From Terriglobus aquaticus (GTDB lineage: Bacteria > Acidobacteriota > Terriglobia > Terriglobales > Acidobacteriaceae), in the NCBI RefSeq assembly GCF_025685415.1, contig NZ_JAGSYB010000001.1, forward strand, positions 620,001 through 684,000: DNA of 64,000 nt. Reading direction: 5' to 3'. The translations under genes were made by a program, and so were the position numbers. This document shows positions 59,851-64,000 of this stretch, in pieces. The notes under the pieces were generated by a model. It was not told the origin of the DNA. It was given only the letters and a program-made list of their open reading frames with translations, and did no database searches. Position 1 is the stretch's first letter. Each line of letters begins with the position of its first letter.

Positions 59851-61392
59851 ATGAAGCACCTGCTCGTCTGTGTTCGCAAGCTTTTCTTCTTGTCCCTGGC
59901 TCTGCTCACTCTTCCCACCTACGCTCAGCAGCCCACGGCTTCCTCGGCAGCGCTACCCGCCTGGATGCGCGCGAACGACCCGGGTCCACGCCCGAATCCG
60001 AAGAGCCCGATCCCCAAAGCCGTTCCCGGCCTCAATGCGAACGAGATTGCTCTCTTCACAGAGAGCCTGCTCCGAGTCTCGGAGTTGGAAGGCACCTGCG
60101 ACACCTGTGTGCAACAACCGCAGGGTGTCCTGCCCATCGACCCGTCGCCCAACAATCCGTTCTCCCCGAAGAGCCTCATCAACTCCGCTGGCATGGGGCC
60201 CGTGTTCAACGCAGACCAGTGCTTCACCTGTCACTCGCAGCCGTCGATCGGTGGCAGCGCCACCCGCAGCAACGCCGCCTTCGAAGTCGCCAAACGCATG
60301 GGCGCCAACAACGTCGTACCTGACTTCGAAGAACGCGAAGGCCCCTTCCGCGAGGTACGCTTCAAGTTTAAGAAGAACGGCGAGCGCGATGGCGGTGTGC
60401 ACAGCCTGTTCACGGTTGCTGGTCGCTCAGACGTGCCTTCCAACTGCCGGCTGGAGCAGCCCAACTTCGAACACGAGATGCAGGAGAGGAATCTTGCGTT
60501 CCGCATCCCGCTCCAACTGTTCGGACTTGGCCTGATCGAGGCCATTCCAGACACCGCCATCCGCGCGAACATGCGCGCAAACCGTGAAGCCAAGCAGGCG
60601 CTCGGCATCGCGGGCCACCCCAACATCAACCCCAACACCGGTACCATCAGCCGCTTCGGCTGGAAGGCGCAGAACGCCTCCCTGACCATGTTTGCAGGCG
60701 AGGCCTACAACGTGGAGATGGGGATCAGCAATGACCTGTTCCCAACGTCACGCAGCGAAGACAGCAACTGCAACGTGGCCTACGAGCCGTTCGATGTTCC
60801 GCGCACCGACGAGATCTCTTACAACAACCCGCTCAAGATCATGCCGGCATGGCTCATGTTCACCGAGTTCATGCGCTTCGTCGACGCGCCGCCACTCGTG
60901 CCGATGACGGGCGCTGCCGACCGCGGCCGCAAGCTGTTCAGCGAAATCGGCTGTGCTCTCTGCCACACGCCTTCCTTCCAGACCCCCGGCAGTGCCAACC
61001 CGAACGGTCCCTGGGACGAGGTGGGTGCAAAGACACTGGCTCTGCGTGGACAGACCGTCAATCTCTACTCCGACCTGCTCGTGCACCACATGGGTGCTAC
61101 CCTCGCCGACAACGTGGTTCAGGGCGATGCAGGGCCTGACGAGTTCCGGACCACGCCGCTCTGGGGCCTGGGTCAGCGCATCTACTTTCTGCACGACGGC
61201 CGCACCAGCGACCTGATGGTGGCGATCCAGGATCACTTCTCGTTCCCTGGCTTCAACGGCGGTGACAACCCGTCCAGGGATCGCGATTCCCCCAAGTACG
61301 GCTTTTCTGAAGCGAACGGGACAGTGGCCACCTTCAATCGCCTGTCCGAAGCCGACAAGCAGGCCATTCTGACCTTCCTGCGCACGCTCTAG
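59851..61392 (+). CDS. Di-heme oxidoreductase (DHOR family)
   Basis: 513 residues. A signal peptide (FFLSLALLTLPTYAQQ) leads to a secreted cytochrome with two heme c sites, CFTCHSQPSIGG near residue 125 and CALCHTPSF near 370. A further pair, CDTCVQ near 85, lacks the His of a heme motif and may form a disulfide. The layout and length fit the di-haem oxidoreductase/putative peroxidase family (PF06537). It probably passes electrons in the periplasm or reduces peroxide; the in vivo partner is unknown. Next to it lies a small secreted protein. Confidence 0.88.
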   Translation: MKHLLVCVRKLFFLSLALLTLPTYAQQPTASSAALPAWMRANDPGPRPNPKSPIPKAVPGLNANEIALFTESLLRVSELEGTCDTCVQQPQGVLPIDPSPNNPFSPKSLINSAGMGPVFNADQCFTCHSQPSIGGSATRSNAAFEVAKRMGANNVVPDFEEREGPFREVRFKFKKNGERDGGVHSLFTVAGRSDVPSNCRLEQPNFEHEMQERNLAFRIPLQLFGLGLIEAIPDTAIRANMRANREAKQALGIAGHPNINPNTGTISRFGWKAQNASLTMFAGEAYNVEMGISNDLFPTSRSEDSNCNVAYEPFDVPRTDEISYNNPLKIMPAWLMFTEFMRFVDAPPLVPMTGAADRGRKLFSEIGCALCHTPSFQTPGSANPNGPWDEVGAKTLALRGQTVNLYSDLLVHHMGATLADNVVQGDAGPDEFRTTPLWGLGQRIYFLHDGRTSDLMVAIQDHFSFPGFNGGDNPSRDRDSPKYGFSEANGTVATFNRLSEADKQAILTFLRTL

Positions 61393-61408
61393 GCGCACGG
61401 TGCAATCG

Positions 61409-61948
61409 ATGAAACGAATCATGCTCATAGCGCTCGTGGCGATGTTTTCGGTCTCGGCTCTCCGTGCTTCCGAACCTGCCACAGACCCCTTCGTTGGCCG
61501 GTGGGTGCTCGATTCTCGAGCCTCCACCTACCCCGATCATCGCTGTCCGAAGCGGATGATGATCGAGATGTCGCCGGAACGGGGTGGCGTTCACTATCAC
61601 TCCGAAACGGAACCGGCAGTCGGGGAGACGTTCCACGTGGACTACGTTGCCGGCTACGATGGCAAGCCTGCCATCGTGACAGGAGATCGCGGCATTCTGC
61701 TTCCGGTCACGCTGCATCGCGATGCGCCGAACCATGTGCGAGCGACTTACACCAGCGCGCTGCAGGTAATGGCGACCAGCGATCGGACGCTGTCAGCCGA
61801 CGGCAATGTCATGAAGATCGTCACGGTATCGCATGACGCGTTCGGCCAGAGCCAGACCACCATCGGCATCTACCATCGCGACGCGGATCAGGTGGGCTGC
61901 GGATCCAACGTTCCATGCCTGGTGGCTCATCATCCCACTACCCGTTAG
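61409..61948 (+). CDS. Secreted protein of unknown function
   Basis: 179 residues from ATG 61409, with a signal peptide (KRIMLIALVAMFSVSALRAS). The mature part looks like a small beta-barrel of the lipocalin type (FVGRWVLDSRASTYP, then SADGNVMKIVTVSHDAFGQ). Two Cys residues near the C-terminus (GCGSNVPCL) may form a disulfide. A GTG at 61400 is an alternative start. Follows the di-heme gene by 16 bases, so probably the same operon. Confidence 0.72.
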   Translation: MKRIMLIALVAMFSVSALRASEPATDPFVGRWVLDSRASTYPDHRCPKRMMIEMSPERGGVHYHSETEPAVGETFHVDYVAGYDGKPAIVTGDRGILLPVTLHRDAPNHVRATYTSALQVMATSDRTLSADGNVMKIVTVSHDAFGQSQTTIGIYHRDADQVGCGSNVPCLVAHHPTTR

Positions 61949-62113
61949 CAGCGGTACCCGCCCTCATACAGGGCAGAGCGTCTCGCACAACCACGCAGTC
62001 TGCGGTTGCGCTCTCGGTGAAGTGTCTCGAGCCGCACGGCTTGTTGCTCCAAACGCAATCACTTGGTAGACTCAAAAAGTCGAAAGGGCGCTGCCCAGCG
62101 CCCCGCGAAGTGT

Positions 62114-62190
62114 GCACCCGTAGCTCAGCTGGATAGAGCAATTGGCTACGAACCAATAGGTCGGAGGTTCGAATCCTTCCGGGTGCACCA
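62114..62190 (+). tRNA. tRNA-Arg (anticodon ACG)
   Basis: Acceptor GCACCCG/CGGGTGC, D-loop AGCTGGAT, anticodon loop CTACGAA, T-loop GGTTCGAATCC, and an encoded CCA. 77 bases. Confidence 0.96.
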
Positions 62191-62209
62191 TTCATTACTA
62201 AGCTCGACC

Positions 62210-62241
62210 ATCGCCCGCCTTCGCTGCGGGCGATTTGTTTT
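62210..62241 (+). terminator. Terminator after tRNA-Arg
   Basis: A 9-bp stem (atcgcccgc/gcgggcgat) with loop cttcgct is followed by ttgtttt. Confidence 0.85.
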
Positions 62242-62273
62242 GCTGCAGGTGCAGCTTTGCCTCTTCGCCACAA

Positions 62274-62308
62274 ACACAAATGCCCGCATCCATTGCGGGC
62301 ATTTGTGT
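62274..62308 (-). terminator. ssrA: Terminator for ssrA
   Basis: A 15-bp perfect inverted repeat (acacaaatgcccgca/tgcgggcatttgtgt) lies just past the 3' end of the tmRNA gene on the minus strand. It may also stop transcription from the tRNA-Arg side. Confidence 0.85.
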
Positions 62309-62314
62309 CAGGAA

Positions 62315-62670
62315 TGGTGGAGGCGGTGGGAGTTGAACCCACGTCCGAAACAACTGTCAACAGAGAGCATTCATGCTTTTCCCGTTTCACTTTGTCTCGT
62401 ACTGCGCGCTAGGAAAGGGCAAAGAAACGCACAGCACCAGCTCGATTGGGTCTCGTCCTTGGCGCACGAGCAGAGCTCCGCGGACCAGCCTACTGTATGA
62501 CGTCCGCAACCAGCCCATAGGCGAAGCCGGAGGAAGACGGCTACTTAATTAATTAAGCAGCAAGCGCGTACTGAGGTTCGGCACTTATCGTTTTGTGAGC
62601 AGTTTGAGGGTGTTCACGCCCCTGCATGCCTCTCTGCCACAAGCTATCCCGTCGAAGCCGTGACGCCCCC
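62315..62670 (-). ncRNA. ssrA: Transfer-messenger RNA (tmRNA)
   Basis: The 5' end GGGGGCG pairs with CGCCTCC at the 3' end, which closes with an encoded CCA; the TPsiC arm (GGTTCAACTCCC) and the tmRNA 5' signature TCACGGCTTCGACGGG are both present. The tag frame starts at GCT 62598-62600 and reads AHKTISAEPQYALAA then TAA at 62553-62555. The ALAA end is the classic degron of ClpXP. 356 bases, one-piece. Confidence 0.97.
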
Positions 62671-62838
62671 AAACTTGTCGCCCGCATGTGGGGCTGTTTT
62701 GGAGCAGCTTCGCAGGGCCGCACTGGGCTCTGCCAAAGATCTATGTCCAGTATAGATGCCCAAGAAGCCAAAAGGTCGCCAGTCGCGGTACGCTGGTGAG
62801 CGTCGCCCGCTTCGGCTTTGGGGCCCAACAAGGACACC

Positions 62839-63939
62839 ATGATCTCTCGCGCTTTGCTGCTGACAGGACTTCTCGCCATGACCGCCAACGCCCAGGTTTC
62901 CAAGACTCCTTTCGGCACCACGCCTGCCGGTAAGGCTGTCGACATGTACACGATCAAAGATGCCGCCGTCACGGTGAAGGTGATCACCTATGGCGCGCGC
63001 CTGCAGAGTGTGATCGCGCCGGACAAGAACGGCAAGGAAGCCGATGTGGTGCTTGGCCACCCTGACCTGGCTGGCTACCTTGGCGACCGCGACACCTACT
63101 TCGGTGCGGTCGTGGGACGCTATGGCAATCGCATCGCGAAGGGCCAGTTCGTGATCAACGGCCAGACCTCGCACATTCCAATCAACAACAACGGGCAGAC
63201 GCTGCATGGCGGAACCGACGGCTTCGACAACCGCGTCTGGTCGGCCAAAGAGATTCCGATGGGCGTTGAGATGACGCTGGTCTCGCCGGACGGAGATCAG
63301 GGTTTTCCGGGCGAACTCACCGCGCATGTGCGCTACACGCTGCATGGGCACGACCTGCGCATCGAGTACAGCGCAACGACGACCAAGCCTACTGTGCTTA
63401 ACCTGACGAACCACGCATACTTCAACTTGGCGGGCGAGGGCAACGGCAACGTTCTGAACACTGAGGTGATGATCAATGCCGATCGCTACACGCCCGTGAG
63501 CGACGTGTTGATTCCGACGGGCGATCTGCCTCCTGTTGCTGGAACGCCGTTCGACTTCCGCACGCCGCACGCGATTGGCGAGCGCATCAACCAGAAGAAT
63601 GACCAGCTCAAGATCGCCGGCGGCTATGACCACAACTGGGTGCTGAACGGAGCGAACGGTGTGATGAAGCTGGCTGCGAAGGCTGTCGACCCGGCGAGCG
63701 GACGTACGCTGACCGTCAGCACCACCGAGCCGGGCGTGCAGTTCTACACGGGCAACTTCCTCAAGGAAGGTCTGATTACGGGAACCGGCGGGCAGAAGTA
63801 CAGCTATCGTGGCGGCTTCTGCTTTGAGACACAGCATTTTCCGGATTCGCCGAACCATCCCAAGTTTCCGACCACGGAACTTGATCCTGGCCACACCATG
63901 CGCTCGACGACTGTCTTCAGCTTCGGGGTGCAGAAGTAA
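62839..63939 (+). CDS. galM: Aldose 1-epimerase (mutarotase), secreted
   Basis: 366 residues. A signal peptide (ISRALLLTGLLAMTANAQ) is followed by the GalM beta-sandwich: FGAVVGRYGNRIAKGQF, GQTLHGGTDGFDNRVW with a catalytic His, LNLTNHAYFNLAGEG with the other His, and TTEPGVQFYTGNF with the catalytic Glu. It interconverts alpha and beta anomers of free aldoses. Export is less common than cytoplasmic location and fits periplasmic handling of sugars. An AAGGA site precedes the ATG; the gene is divergent from ssrA. Confidence 0.94.
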   Translation: MISRALLLTGLLAMTANAQVSKTPFGTTPAGKAVDMYTIKDAAVTVKVITYGARLQSVIAPDKNGKEADVVLGHPDLAGYLGDRDTYFGAVVGRYGNRIAKGQFVINGQTSHIPINNNGQTLHGGTDGFDNRVWSAKEIPMGVEMTLVSPDGDQGFPGELTAHVRYTLHGHDLRIEYSATTTKPTVLNLTNHAYFNLAGEGNGNVLNTEVMINADRYTPVSDVLIPTGDLPPVAGTPFDFRTPHAIGERINQKNDQLKIAGGYDHNWVLNGANGVMKLAAKAVDPASGRTLTVSTTEPGVQFYTGNFLKEGLITGTGGQKYSYRGGFCFETQHFPDSPNHPKFPTTELDPGHTMRSTTVFSFGVQK

Positions 63940-64000
63940 CCCCGCCCCCTCGCAAACGTCAAGTTCTTCTTTTCAGATGACTTAGCGTTTCAGGGGAGCT

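Noticed and set aside
62644-63894. A 416-codon leftward open frame opposite galM
   Set aside because: It is a shadow: Arg/His/Val-rich, no domain signature, and it starts inside the tmRNA 5' end while the rightward mutarotase is full-length with catalytic residues.

Overview
This 64 kb window looks like chromosome from an Acidobacteriota species, most likely class Terriglobia near Terriglobus, Granulicella or Edaphobacter. That placement is inferred from family content: an Oar-type TonB receptor with an N-terminal carboxypeptidase-like domain, a beta-propeller sensor kinase, CadC-like winged-helix regulators with membrane anchors, a zinc-ribbon-free bactofilin and RskA-type anti-sigma signalling. 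No rRNA gene is present to confirm it.

Bases 1 to about 18.9 kb form an accessory region that reads as a genomic island ending at a tRNA-Glu gene. It holds the start of an unknown gene leaving the left edge, a phospholipase-D-type nuclease fused to an EVE/PUA-like domain, decayed DNA with a diverged direct repeat on both sides of that nuclease, an AraC-linked oxidoreductase operon (two SDRs, one MDR, one VOC protein), a propeller histidine kinase and its LuxR-type regulator, a Tat-exported ABM-fold protein, an array of four cupins plus one NTF2-like protein, a wrecked type IV secretion locus (virB2, frameshifted virB3, truncated virB4), a LysR regulator, an excisionase-like protein and a tyrosine integrase pointing at tRNA-Glu.

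Bases 18.9 to 30.2 kb carry tRNA-Leu, an empty stretch with a strong candidate structured RNA, and a glycan-use locus: a heparinase-like lyase, a divergently read winged-helix membrane regulator, a large TonB receptor and a secreted GH2 enzyme, then the initiator tRNA.

Bases 30.2 to 62.7 kb are dense housekeeping chromosome: iclR, a redoxin, ffh, mazG, a menC-like enolase, a bactofilin, an APC transporter, lnt, prfB (with programmed frameshift), a DsbD family protein, rarA, an rRNA methylase, tsaC, a YdcF protein, an ECF sigma/anti-sigma pair, tlyA, nadK, a TPR regulator, a di-heme oxidoreductase, tRNA-Arg and ssrA. The right end holds a secreted aldose 1-epimerase.

The least explained items are the nuclease/EVE fusion with its flanking repeats, the nested inverted repeats near 19.2 kb, the four-cupin cluster, and the hairpin in the leader of the di-heme oxidoreductase gene.
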